From NCBI RefSeq assembly GCF_002797555.1, contig NZ_PGFA01000003.1, positions 558,001-622,000 on the forward strand: a stretch of 64,000 nucleotides of DNA. The letters run 5' to 3'. Below the pieces are notes generated by a model that was not told the DNA's origin, did no database searches, and was given only the letters and a program-made list of their open reading frames with translations. The stretch comes from Hymenobacter chitinivorans DSM 11115. Lineage in GTDB: Bacteria > Bacteroidota > Bacteroidia > Cytophagales > Hymenobacteraceae. The position numbers and the translations under genes are program-made. Below, piece after piece: positions 1-8,166 of the stretch (within the stretch, counting starts at the first letter, position 1; every line of letters begins with the position of its first letter).

Positions 1-1334
1 ACTACGCCCTGCGCAAGCGCCTGATGCGCCACGTCACCGACTTTCTGCTGCTGCGCCAGCGCCAGCAAGACCCGACGGCGGCTTCTTCTGTGCGCGGGCA
101 GCTGACTCTGGCCCAGTACCTGTTTGAGGCCGGTATCCCGCGCCTGGCCTGGCTCACACTGCGCAAGGCCGAGAAGCAGGCCCAGGCCAACGAGCAGTAC
201 GAGCTGCTCAACACGATTTACAACCTGCAGATTGCCCAGGCCGAAAGTGAGTACGCCGACGACCTGCACGAGATAATCAAGCGGCGCAACCTCAACAAAA
301 AGGCCGCCGACGAAGAAGAGCGGGCCGGTATTGCTCACAGCCTCATTCGGCAGCGCCTGCGCGAGGCCCGGGTGCGGGGCCGGGCCGGGGAGTCGTTCGA
401 CGGGATTATGCAGGAAGTGCTGCGCGAGTACGACCTGCAGGAGGCCTTTGCCCGCCGGCCCTCGTTGCTCTACCGCCTCATGGCCATTGCCCGCAGCGCC
501 ATGCTGGCCCGCCGCGACTTTGCCTCCTTCACGCCCTTCGTGATTCGGTGCTACAAGCTCATGGAAAAGCGTCACGGCTTTGCCTCTTCCCACCGCTACT
601 ACCAGCTCAACCTACTCTACATGATTGCGCACGGGCTCTACCGCACGCGCCGCTTCACCGAGTCCATCGAGTACCTGGAGCAGCTGCGCACGGCCCTGTA
701 CGCCGGGCCGCGCGGGCACTACGCCGACTTCGTGCCCAAGTATACTTTCCTGCTGGCTGCCAACTACGCCTTTTTGCGCCGCAACACCGAGAGTATTCAG
801 CTGCTGGAGGAAGTGCTCAAGGGCCGGGACGTGGTGCTCAACCCGCGCGACCAGCTCACGGCCCGGCTGGGGCTGGGCTTTCACTATTTCGCCGAGGGTA
901 AATTCAACAAAACCAATCAGGTCCTCATCGGCATCGGCCGCTCCGACCGGTGGTGCGAGCAGCAGATGGGCCTGGAGTGGGTGTTCAATAAGAGCCTGGG
1001 CGAAATGCTGGTGCAGCTGGAAATGGGCAACCCCGACCTGGCCCTGAACCGCCTGCGGGCCATTGAGCGGGTGCTGCGCGAGCGGCTCGGCGACGAGGGC
1101 GGCGACTACCACTACATCCTCAGCTACCTGGCCCTGGTCCGCGAAATTATCGACGACCCGGCGGCGCCCACCAAGCCCGGCTTCGTGGCCCGGATGGAAG
1201 CCCTGCCCGACTTTTTGCCTCTGGAGCGCGAAGACCTGCACGCCATGAGCTTCTACGCCTGGCTGAAATCCCGGGCCGTCGGCCGGCCCTACTACGACGT
1301 CCTGCTGGAACTCTCGGCCCCGGCGGCCCGGTAG
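1..1334 (+). CDS. Helical-repeat (TPR-like) protein, 5' end outside window
   Basis: The frame is open from base 3 to the TAG at 1332-1334, so the gene begins upstream; the first internal ATG is at 24. The visible part (about 440 residues) is almost wholly amphipathic helix, rich in Leu, Arg, Tyr and Glu, with repeated helix pairs of the type seen in TPR or other alpha-solenoid proteins (for example around the segments TRRFTESIEYLEQL and RRNTESIQLLEEVL). There is no signal peptide or membrane segment in the visible part, so it is probably a cytoplasmic scaffold. It ends at a strong hairpin shared with the convergent lipoprotein gene. The molecular role is not recognisable. Confidence 0.75.
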   Translation, partial: YALRKRLMRHVTDFLLLRQRQQDPTAASSVRGQLTLAQYLFEAGIPRLAWLTLRKAEKQAQANEQYELLNTIYNLQIAQAESEYADDLHEIIKRRNLNKKAADEEERAGIAHSLIRQRLREARVRGRAGESFDGIMQEVLREYDLQEAFARRPSLLYRLMAIARSAMLARRDFASFTPFVIRCYKLMEKRHGFASSHRYYQLNLLYMIAHGLYRTRRFTESIEYLEQLRTALYAGPRGHYADFVPKYTFLLAANYAFLRRNTESIQLLEEVLKGRDVVLNPRDQLTARLGLGFHYFAEGKFNKTNQVLIGIGRSDRWCEQQMGLEWVFNKSLGEMLVQLEMGNPDLALNRLRAIERVLRERLGDEGGDYHYILSYLALVREIIDDPAAPTKPGFVARMEALPDFLPLEREDLHAMSFYAWLKSRAVGRPYYDVLLELSAPAAR

Positions 1335-1360
1335 GCAGAGACTACCAGCTACACGAAAAA

Positions 1361-1385
1361 GGCCCGTGCTGTAACAGCACGGGCC
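1361..1385. terminator. Bidirectional terminator between convergent genes
   Basis: An 11-bp GC-rich stem with a TAA loop is flanked by an A-run on the left and a T-run on the right, so it can end transcripts from both the helical-repeat gene (+) and the small lipoprotein gene (-). Confidence 0.85.
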
Positions 1386-1414
1386 TTTTTTATGAATCAA
1401 GCAAGACGAAGAAA

Positions 1415-1696
1415 CTACTTCTTGGGAGTCTCCTCGACCAGCTTGTCGGCTTCTTTGTTTACTACTACGGCCGTGTCGCCTTTCTCGGGAGCCATGTCGG
1501 CTTTCACTTCTTCAGCGGCATTGTTGGTAGCTTCAGCAGCACCGTTTACGGCGTCCTGGGTGTTGTTGGCAGCGTCGGTAGCGGCGCTTTCCGTCGTGGC
1601 TTCAGCGTTTTCCTGGGTTTTCTCCGAGCAGGAAGTGGTGGCGAACATGGCGCAGGCAGCAGCGGCAACGAACAGAGCTTTGAAAGACATTTTCAT
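1415..1696 (-). CDS. Small Ala/Glu/Asn-rich lipoprotein
   Basis: This 93-residue protein has a Lys-containing n-region, a short hydrophobic core and a lipobox-like TTSC at about residues 20-23, so it is predicted to be lipidated at that Cys. The mature part is low-complexity: repeated Ala, Asn, Thr and Glu with NNTQDAVNGAAEATNNAAEE-type heptad-like spacing, suggesting an extended or helical acidic polypeptide at the membrane surface. No enzymatic motif is present. Similar tiny acidic lipoproteins are common in Hymenobacter-like genomes, but I know of no function. It is a single gene ended by the bidirectional hairpin at 1361-1385. Confidence 0.75.
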   Translation of the reverse strand: MKMSFKALFVAAAACAMFATTSCSEKTQENAEATTESAATDAANNTQDAVNGAAEATNNAAEEVKADMAPEKGDTAVVVNKEADKLVEETPKK

Positions 1697-1777
1697 GGCT
1701 AAAAGGAATTAGATTAGAAGATTAGGTGCGCTTTCATACGGCCAAAGCTCAGAAGTAACCCACCGGCCGGCCAGAAA

Positions 1778-2305
1778 ATGGCTGAAAACTTGCGCTGGGC
1801 CCCAGTCGTACTGGGTTCACCTTTCTTCATTCTTACTGCTTTGCATACGTCGCTTTCCTGTTTTTGCCTCTGGGTTTTGTTGAACATCCTGCTGCTACCG
1901 GCTGCTAGCCTTGGCCAGGGCCGGGCGGATAACGACGGATTTCAGCGGCTGGATGGCACGATGTACATTATTCGCAACGGCGTGAAGCGGCCCATGACCC
2001 AGGACGTGCGCCTGCCCAACGGCCGCGTCGTCACGCCCGATGGAGTTGTGGTAAGCCGCAGCGGGCAGCGCACGGAGCTAGCCGAAGGGCAGGGCTGCAA
2101 TTTGGCCGGGGCCGTGGTGGACGTTAGGGTAGGCGCGCAGGGTAAACTCCAACTCGCTACTTCACCCCGAACCGGGGCGCCGGCTGGGCCGTTTGTCCTA
2201 CCCGCTGGCTACCGGCCGCCGCCGGCAGGCAAACCGGACAAGCACCGGGGCCGGGGGCATTTCAAAAAGAAAAAGCACGGCAAAGGTCCTAAGCATCATC
2301 ATTAG
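1778..2305 (+). CDS. DUF6799-like secreted protein with basic His/Lys tail
   Basis: The recognisable core (about residues 50-115) carries the pattern DGTMYIIRNG...M..DV.LPNG..V.PDG.VV, which matches what I remember of the DUF6799 family of Bacteroidota envelope proteins. A hydrophobic stretch at about residues 22-45 ending near SLGQG looks like a signal peptide, so the true start may lie downstream of this ATG. The C-terminal 30 residues are Pro, Gly, Lys and His rich and finish with HHH, possibly metal- or polyanion-binding. It converges with the next gene, leaving only 6 bases between stops and no hairpin. Confidence 0.65.
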   Translation: MAENLRWAPVVLGSPFFILTALHTSLSCFCLWVLLNILLLPAASLGQGRADNDGFQRLDGTMYIIRNGVKRPMTQDVRLPNGRVVTPDGVVVSRSGQRTELAEGQGCNLAGAVVDVRVGAQGKLQLATSPRTGAPAGPFVLPAGYRPPPAGKPDKHRGRGHFKKKKHGKGPKHHH

Positions 2306-2311
2306 ACCTGC

Positions 2312-4168
2312 TTATTCCACTTCGTCACCGTCTGCATCAATGTAAAACGTGCGGCCGTTTTGGGTTACCTGGGCCTTGCCCGCGCTGAAGTCGGTGGCGC
2401 GGGCGTAGCGCCCGAAGGGCTTGGTATCGGCCTCGGGGTTGCGCAGGTAGTCTTTGGTAATAAAGGTATAGCCATCGGCCAAGCGCACCCGCGCCAAGCC
2501 TTTATGAAAGGAGTAAGCCTCCCGAAACAGCTTCGGGGCCTGGGGCGGGGCCTCGGGGCCGGTGATGTAAAACCAGCCGCGGTAATCGAGTACGGCGGCG
2601 TGGCCTTCGGCAAAGTCCCGGGCGTTGTAGTAATATTGACTAAATTCCTGCCCGTCCTCATCAATAAAGGTGTAGGTGTTGCCAATCCGGACCCGGGCGT
2701 ACTGGTCGTGGTAGGGGTTTAGCGCGTCGTAGGTAGGGGGCAGTACTTGCTGGCCTTTCTCGTCGACAAAGCCGAAACTGCCGTTTTGCTCCACCACGGC
2801 CCGGCCGTCCTGAAACTCCCCGATGGCCTGATACCGCGCCGGAACCAGCGTATCGCCGTTTGCAGCGAGCAACCCCCATGTGCTACCCTGCCCAAACCGC
2901 GTCGGTGGCCCCGCCGTCAGGGACTTAATCCCGCTCCCGACCATGACCATGGCCAATACTCCCGTGCCCAGGGCCGCCAGGCGGGGCAGGCGCCGCTGCC
3001 AGGCCCGCAGCTGCCGAAAGCTCAACGGCCGCCGCGGCTGGTCTGGTGCCGTTGCGGCCGGGCTTGGCGCGGCGGCGCTGGCTGCTCCCGCTGCCGGGTG
3101 AGTTTCAAGGCGACGCATCAGCTGCTCGAGCTGTTGGATCTTGGCGTCCAGCGCCCGGTTACGCTCCTCCGATTCGGCCCGGGAAGTCTGGATGGCAGTT
3201 TCCAGGGCGTCTTTTTCACGGTTTTCGGCGGCCAGGCGCGCCTGGAGCACGGCCGCCTCGGGTGCCACGGCCGGGGCGGCCGCCAGCTGCTCCCGTAAGT
3301 AAGCAATGCTTTTTTCCCGCTCCGCCTCCCGGGCCTCCATAGCCCGCAGCTGGGCACTTAGTTCCTGCTGCATCGTGGCCCGCAGCTGTTCCAGCTCCTG
3401 CTTTTCCTGGTTGCGGGCCGCTAGGCTGGTTTCCGCAAATCCGTAGGGTGCGTCATCCAGCTCAGCAACGTCTTCGGCTCCTAGCCACCGCCAGAGCTGG
3501 GCGGCTTTCTGCTGCCAGAAGGGGTGGTGAGCATCAGCTTCTATCGGCGGCTCAGGGGCTGGCCGGTTAGCCGCGGCAGTACTTGGAGTGGCCGCCGCCA
3601 GCTCAGCGGCTAAGTACTTTAAATCGGCTGGCGTAAGCTCAATGTGGGGCGTGGCCAGCTGGGCCAGGCGGCGGGTAAAACGGCTGGGGTCGGCCAGCAG
3701 TTGAAAGTTGTTGGCCGCTGGCTCGGCATTCAGTCTCGCCTCTACTTCCGGCCCAAACCCAACTGGCTCCCCAAACAGCAGCAGGCCACTGATAAAGTTG
3801 AGGTTGGCCTGACCGGGTGCCAGGAACGGCGCCAACACCCGGGCCAGCGCGGCTTTTTGCTGCACAAACTGCTGAAAGGGGTTGTCGGCCCCGCCCGCGC
3901 TGGTGAGCGGGGTGCCGTCGAGCTGCCAGGCGGCGTGGGCAAAGTCGCGGATGGTGAGCTGCCCGCCCCGGGGCTCCAGCAACAGCAGCGTTATCAGGTG
4001 GGGCCGCAGCACCACCGCATCCACTACTTCTTTCTCGGCTAAAGGCCAGTTGCCCAGCAGCAGCGTGGCCGGCGCGTTGGGCTCGGCGGCCAGGGCCGCG
4101 CGTACGGCTTCAAACTGCTCGTGGCGGACTGGGCAGGAGAAGGGACTAAGAATGACGGCGTGCAACAT
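2312..4168 (-). CDS. NERD-like / coiled-coil / WG-repeat membrane protein
   Basis: The 618-residue protein has four parts. Residues 1-120 resemble a NERD (nuclease-related) domain: a VDAVVL strand, a strand ending in LLLLEPRGG where active NERDs have an E-x-K pair, a W, and an NPFQQ...AL helix. The catalytic Lys is replaced, so nuclease activity is doubtful. Residues about 240-350 form a Glu/Gln/Arg-rich coiled coil. One membrane segment lies near 392-412 (LAALGTGVLAMVMVGSGI). The C-terminal 200 residues contain WG-type repeats (YGF/FVDEKG, YTFIDEDG, YTFITKDY), presumably on the other side of the membrane. Function unknown; the domain reading is by eye. Confidence 0.7.
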   Translation of the reverse strand: MLHAVILSPFSCPVRHEQFEAVRAALAAEPNAPATLLLGNWPLAEKEVVDAVVLRPHLITLLLLEPRGGQLTIRDFAHAAWQLDGTPLTSAGGADNPFQQFVQQKAALARVLAPFLAPGQANLNFISGLLLFGEPVGFGPEVEARLNAEPAANNFQLLADPSRFTRRLAQLATPHIELTPADLKYLAAELAAATPSTAAANRPAPEPPIEADAHHPFWQQKAAQLWRWLGAEDVAELDDAPYGFAETSLAARNQEKQELEQLRATMQQELSAQLRAMEAREAEREKSIAYLREQLAAAPAVAPEAAVLQARLAAENREKDALETAIQTSRAESEERNRALDAKIQQLEQLMRRLETHPAAGAASAAAPSPAATAPDQPRRPLSFRQLRAWQRRLPRLAALGTGVLAMVMVGSGIKSLTAGPPTRFGQGSTWGLLAANGDTLVPARYQAIGEFQDGRAVVEQNGSFGFVDEKGQQVLPPTYDALNPYHDQYARVRIGNTYTFIDEDGQEFSQYYYNARDFAEGHAAVLDYRGWFYITGPEAPPQAPKLFREAYSFHKGLARVRLADGYTFITKDYLRNPEADTKPFGRYARATDFSAGKAQVTQNGRTFYIDADGDEVE

Positions 4169-4308
4169 AAAAAAGCAGGAGCCTCGGCCGGGGCCGGGGA
4201 GGAGGGGTGGGCGCAGTGTACGAAAGTAGCCCGGCAGTGGTGACTTAACTTTTCTGCAAAGAAGCCAGTATAGCAGGTAAGATCTTTCGCCTTATTTGCT
4301 CTACTCCC

Positions 4309-4710
4309 ATGGATTCCACTGCGCCTACGCCCCAAAATACTCCCACGCCCACCGTGCCGCTGGACGTAACCGACCAGCAAAATTCCGCTTTGCTCGATGA
4401 TACGCTGGCTTTGCTCAACAGCGGGGTGCCCGAGAAAGCCGACCAGCGCGGCCTGGGCGAAATTGACCGGTGGGAGCAGGTCCTAAGGGCTTCTGAGCGG
4501 CCTGGCCTGGCCAAAATTATCCAGGAGCTGGCCACGCTCAACCAGCAACTCAGCACCCCCGATACCGCCGCTCACGACATTGCCGAAACGCTGGCCACGC
4601 TCGGGGCCGAAACGGTGAAGGTCGCCGATGAAACCTCCGACGACTACAGCGGCCCGCTCACCCAGCTGGGCAAGCTCCTAATCAAAATGGGTTCCTCACT
4701 TTCCCGCTAG
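4309..4710 (+). CDS. Conserved-looking small helical protein
   Basis: This 133-residue acidic protein starts with a Pro/Thr-rich low-complexity tail and continues as amphipathic helices. No signal peptide, membrane segment or Cys is present, so it should be cytoplasmic. I do not recognise a family. It is divergent from the NERD/WG gene across about 140 bases and is followed 17 bases after its stop by a very strong hairpin, so it is a monocistronic unit. The length, codon use and dedicated terminator support a real gene. Confidence 0.6.
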   Translation: MDSTAPTPQNTPTPTVPLDVTDQQNSALLDDTLALLNSGVPEKADQRGLGEIDRWEQVLRASERPGLAKIIQELATLNQQLSTPDTAAHDIAETLATLGAETVKVADETSDDYSGPLTQLGKLLIKMGSSLSR

Positions 4711-4726
4711 TTCCGGATTGTTACCC

Positions 4727-4767
4727 AACCAAAAGCCTCCGCCAAACACTGGCGGAGGCTTTTGGTT
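4727..4767 (+). terminator. Rho-independent-type hairpin, 17-bp perfect stem
   Basis: Left arm 4727-4743 and right arm 4751-4767 are perfectly complementary with a 7-base loop. The T-rich lower stem makes it a plausible terminator for the small gene ending at 4710. Confidence 0.85.
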
Positions 4768-4825
4768 GTTAGGCGCATCCCAAGCGAAGTTGCCAGCCAA
4801 TGGCGGATACCAGCCGGGGGTGCCG

Positions 4826-4833
4826 TACTTTTG
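4826..4833 (+). promoter_or_regulatory. Bacteroidota -7 box candidate
   Basis: TACTTTTG fits the TAnnTTTG -7 consensus of Bacteroidota housekeeping promoters and lies 25 bases before the ATG at 4858, which supports that start over an upstream in-frame codon at 4762 that falls inside the preceding terminator. A clear -33 TTTG at the right distance was not seen. Confidence 0.5.
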
Positions 4834-4857
4834 CGCCTTCATTTTCTCGTGCCGCTT

Positions 4858-5880
4858 ATGCCCGCCACCACGCCCGACCTCTCGCTCTACGACCCGTTCA
4901 CGGGTATGCGCTTCGCCCAGCATTGCTTTCTGTGCGGCACGCCCACGCCGGCCCCGTCCGACTCGGTGCTGGTGTTCGACCAGTGGCTGCTGGAACGCTA
5001 CCAGCTGGCCGACTTGCAGATCAAGTTGCTCGACCAGAGTGTGCTAGCCTACCATGAGCTGCGCATGCCCTGCTGCGCCGAGTGCCGGCAGCAGCACGTG
5101 GAGCCCCTGGAGCACACCGTGGCTCAGGCTGTGCAGGCCGGGCCTCAGGCCATACGCAGCCTCGACGAGAAGACGCTGTTTCTGTGGCTGGGCAAAATGT
5201 TCTACGGGGTGATGCTGCTCGAAATTCTCAACGAGCTGGACCCGTTGGTGAAGCCGCTTTACCCGCTGGCCGAAAACACCCAGCTGCTGCGTAAGCTGCA
5301 GTGCTTTTTCCAAGTGTTTCAGGCCCTGCGCGTACCCATCGTGTACGAAGACTTCACGCCGGCCTCTATCTTCCTACTCGACGCTGCCCCCGGGGAAGAC
5401 ACAATTCCCTTCGAGTACGACGACGACCTGAGCACGATGACGTTCAGCATCAAGCTCGACGAGACGGTGCTGGTCAGCTGCCTGATTGACAATGGGTTGC
5501 TGCGTCAGGCCATGGGTCGGGTGTACCGGGATGCCCAACGGCCCCTGCATCCCATTCAGGTGGCCGAGTTCAAGGCCCGGGTGTATTACGGCGCCTACCT
5601 GCTAAACGTGGTGCCCGACTATTTTCCCCGGCCCGTGCAGCCCGGTGACACTGAATTGGTGTTCGATACGCTGATTGACGACGTAACCCGCGAGATTTTT
5701 AACCCCTGGGAAAACTCGGCCTACGGCACCTCTTTGCAGGAAATGTGGAAACGGTGGCAGATTCCCTACACCGAAATCATGCGGGACCCGCGGCAACCAC
5801 TGAGCTACCTCTATGATCGGGAAGGCGAGCCGCTCACCCTGGAGCGTTGGAACGGCTTGGCTGACTCCGCCGCCCAATAA
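4858..5880 (+). CDS. Unknown protein with paired CxxC motifs
   Basis: The 340-residue protein begins MPATTP; the in-frame codon 96 bases upstream is rejected because it overlaps the terminator stem. Near the N-terminus are C23-x2-C26 and C73-x2-C76, spaced like a treble-clef or HNH-type zinc site (CFLCG...CCAEC). The rest is a mixed alpha/beta domain with no signal peptide. HNH catalytic His-Asn residues are not evident, so I do not call it a nuclease. It sits alone between a terminator and a convergent gene. It could be a structural zinc protein; function unknown. Confidence 0.65.
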   Translation: MPATTPDLSLYDPFTGMRFAQHCFLCGTPTPAPSDSVLVFDQWLLERYQLADLQIKLLDQSVLAYHELRMPCCAECRQQHVEPLEHTVAQAVQAGPQAIRSLDEKTLFLWLGKMFYGVMLLEILNELDPLVKPLYPLAENTQLLRKLQCFFQVFQALRVPIVYEDFTPASIFLLDAAPGEDTIPFEYDDDLSTMTFSIKLDETVLVSCLIDNGLLRQAMGRVYRDAQRPLHPIQVAEFKARVYYGAYLLNVVPDYFPRPVQPGDTELVFDTLIDDVTREIFNPWENSAYGTSLQEMWKRWQIPYTEIMRDPRQPLSYLYDREGEPLTLERWNGLADSAAQ

Positions 5881-5937
5881 GGCGTTGCAGCCGAATAGTG
5901 CAGCAAAACTAACAGCAAGTGCTTGGTGTAAAGTAGT

Positions 5938-6441
5938 TTAGCTGGCGTGCCACTGGGGCTCGACTTTCGTAATCTTGACGTTTTTCCACATTTCGTCCAG
6001 GTGCTCCGACTTGGCGGCCAGGATGTCCATGCAGTGGCGGTGCCGACGGTTCATCGTGTCGTGGATGATGTAGTTGCCGTCGAGCTTGGGGGAAATTCCG
6101 GTGACGCGAACCGAGTCGCCGAAGGCAAAGTCGCCGCCCCAGGGCTTGAGTAGGTCGCGCGACAGGGCCATCCACCGCATTTTGCTGGAGTGCCGCCGGG
6201 GAATGCGGGAGTTGTCGGCCGTGATGAAGGGCTCGGAATCCGTCTGCCGGGCGTCGGCTTCGTAAATAGTAGCCGTAACGGTGTAAATAGGCAGGCGACG
6301 CGGTGGACGTTTGGCAATGATGGGGGCCGAAACGAAAGCTACTGTGCGGGGGCTCAAATGAGCAACAGTAGAAGGAAGAGCTGCGGAAAAAATGGGCCGC
6401 GGGGGGAAAAGGAGGGTCAGTAGGACTAACGCAATAGACAT
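5938..6441 (-). CDS. Secreted 3D-domain (double-psi barrel) protein
   Basis: The protein is 167 residues with an N-terminal hydrophobic segment consistent with a signal peptide. Residues about 52-160 resemble the 3D/RlpA-like double-psi beta-barrel found in peptidoglycan-acting proteins: YTVTATIYEA, then MALSRDLL, FGDSVRVTG, and a strand YIIHDTMNR followed by CMDIL, which places Asp residues where the three family aspartates occur. Such domains cut or bind murein in proteins like MltA; here the barrel is stand-alone. Catalytic activity cannot be judged by eye. It is convergent with the CxxC-motif gene. Confidence 0.7.
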   Translation of the reverse strand: MSIALVLLTLLFPPRPIFSAALPSTVAHLSPRTVAFVSAPIIAKRPPRRLPIYTVTATIYEADARQTDSEPFITADNSRIPRRHSSKMRWMALSRDLLKPWGGDFAFGDSVRVTGISPKLDGNYIIHDTMNRRHRHCMDILAAKSEHLDEMWKNVKITKVEPQWHAS

Positions 6442-6773
6442 GACGGTTAGGTTGGTGGACTCTTCTTCAGACCCGAAGAGAATGGGTTGCCTATATGGAA
6501 GGCGGGCAAGATGGGGTTAACTCTCAACTAGGCGAAAAGGTTACCGAGCCGGGAGAATAAGTCGAACGAAGAGAAGATAAATATAGACAAAATTAATAAA
6601 TTATAGTGTAAATCAAATAATGAATTGCCGTAAAAGCAAGCTCTACTGCAAAAAGTACTACTTCTAACTTTCCAAAGGATAAACCCAGGGAGCGGCATGT
6701 CGTAAGCAATAGTCCAGGTATACGACCTGTTTGATCTCGCTTGCTACTTTCCAAAACCCTAGAATTCTTTGTT
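6442..6773. other. Intergenic region, AT-rich
   Basis: This 332-base stretch separates two divergently transcribed genes. The middle (about 6560-6660) is markedly AT-rich compared with the flanks. No gene, hairpin terminator or convincing operator was seen; it presumably holds both promoters. Confidence 0.5.
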
Positions 6774-7961
6774 ATGTCCTCTTTCGCACAATTCCTATTA
6801 AGACCAAGCAGCTGCGCGCTGCTCGTGGCTTGCCTTACCGTCAGCTGCTCTTCCCCATCCCAGCCCGCGGGCAGCTCAGGCCCCGCCGCCGCCGCCGATT
6901 CGACGGCTATCAATGGCCCGGCGGCCCCAGCCAACTCGCCCTTGCAGGTCGTGGCCGAGTTTCGGGAGCCCCAGATTGTGGGCGTAGCCGTGCTGCCCGA
7001 TGGCCGCGTGTTCGGCGACTTTCCCCGCTGGGACGACAACCCCGTGGCGCCCATCGCCGAAATTGGCAAGGATGGCTCCGTAAAAGGATACCCCGATTCC
7101 AATTGGTGCCTGTGGAATGAGACGGTCCGCAACGAGCCCCAAAAGCACTGGATTTGCCCGCAGAGTGTGCACGCCGACAAAACGGGTATGCTCTGGGTCC
7201 TCGACCCGGCCTCGCCCGGCCTGAAAGGTACCGTGCCCGGCGGTCCGAAGCTGGTCAAGATTGACCCCAAGACCAACAAGGTGGTGCTGAATATCAGCAT
7301 TCCGGAAAACGTAGCCTCGCGCAAATCCTACCTCAACGACGTACGCATCGATACCCAGAACAACTACGCCTACATCACCGAGTCGGGTGTGGGTAGCCTG
7401 GTAGTCGTGGATTTGAAGTCGGGCAAAGCGCGCAAATTGCTGGCCATGCATCCTTCCATGATGGGCGACACTACGCTCAACATTAAGGCCGACGGCCACG
7501 AAATGATTGATGCTACCGGTAAGCGGGCCCGCTTCAACGCCGATGGTATTGCCCTGAGCCAGGACCTGCAGTATCTGTATTGGAAGCCCCTGACGAGCTA
7601 CAAGCTCTACCGCATCAAAACCGAAGCTCTGCGCAACCCGGCCTTGTCGGATGCCCAGCTTGCCCAGCAGATTGAAGACTTAGGCAAAGTGCCGGCCTGC
7701 GACGGAATGGAAATCGACGCTGCCAACAACCTATACCTGACCACCTTCGAAGACCACTCTATCAAGCGTCGCACGCCGGATGGCAAGATTGAAGCCGTGG
7801 TACAGGACCCCCGCCTGGAGTGGCCCGATACCTTTGCCTTCACCGCCGACGGCTCGATGTACGTCACGACTTCCGCCATCCACAAAACGCCGACCTGGAA
7901 CAAAGGCGTCGGCAAACAGAACCAGCCCTACCGGATTTTTAAGTTGGCCCTGCCTAAATAA
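6774..7961 (+). CDS. Yellow/major royal jelly protein-like lipoprotein
   Basis: With the ATG at 6774 the protein has 395 residues and a lipoprotein signal with lipobox-like LTVSC, followed by a Ser/Pro/Ala linker. The body matches the MRJP/Yellow family (six-bladed propeller): VGVAVLPDGRVF, CPQSVHADKTGMLWVLD, YLNDVRID..NYAYITESG, ADGIALSQDLQYLYW, CDGMEID..NNLYLTT and LEWPDTFAF. Family members include insect Yellow and bacterial homologues of largely unknown function; L-dopachrome conversion is proposed for some. An outer-membrane-anchored periplasmic or surface location is likely. It ends in a strong hairpin. A tyrosinase-like gene lies about 6 kb downstream, a possible but unproved pigment link. 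Confidence 0.8.
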   Translation: MSSFAQFLLRPSSCALLVACLTVSCSSPSQPAGSSGPAAAADSTAINGPAAPANSPLQVVAEFREPQIVGVAVLPDGRVFGDFPRWDDNPVAPIAEIGKDGSVKGYPDSNWCLWNETVRNEPQKHWICPQSVHADKTGMLWVLDPASPGLKGTVPGGPKLVKIDPKTNKVVLNISIPENVASRKSYLNDVRIDTQNNYAYITESGVGSLVVVDLKSGKARKLLAMHPSMMGDTTLNIKADGHEMIDATGKRARFNADGIALSQDLQYLYWKPLTSYKLYRIKTEALRNPALSDAQLAQQIEDLGKVPACDGMEIDAANNLYLTTFEDHSIKRRTPDGKIEAVVQDPRLEWPDTFAFTADGSMYVTTSAIHKTPTWNKGVGKQNQPYRIFKLALPK

Positions 7962-7971
7962 TAAACGACTG

Positions 7972-8012
7972 AAGCGCAAAGCTTTCCGAATCCACTGGAA
8001 AGCTTTGCGCTT
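7972..8012 (+). terminator. Terminator after the Yellow-like gene
   Basis: A perfect 16-bp stem (7972-7987 with 7997-8012) and 9-base loop is followed by TATTTTG. It separates the lipoprotein gene from sucA. Confidence 0.85.
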
Positions 8013-8166
8013 TATTTTGAATAGATTGACCGGCACCAATATGCCCAAACCGACGTTGCGAAAAATAAGCTTGTGAAATACAGGCATATTTGCGTAATCG
8101 AATTTAGGTTTTTGCCTTATTGTGAAGCGTAATACATTTACGCCACATCACTTAGCTCCTACCCGC

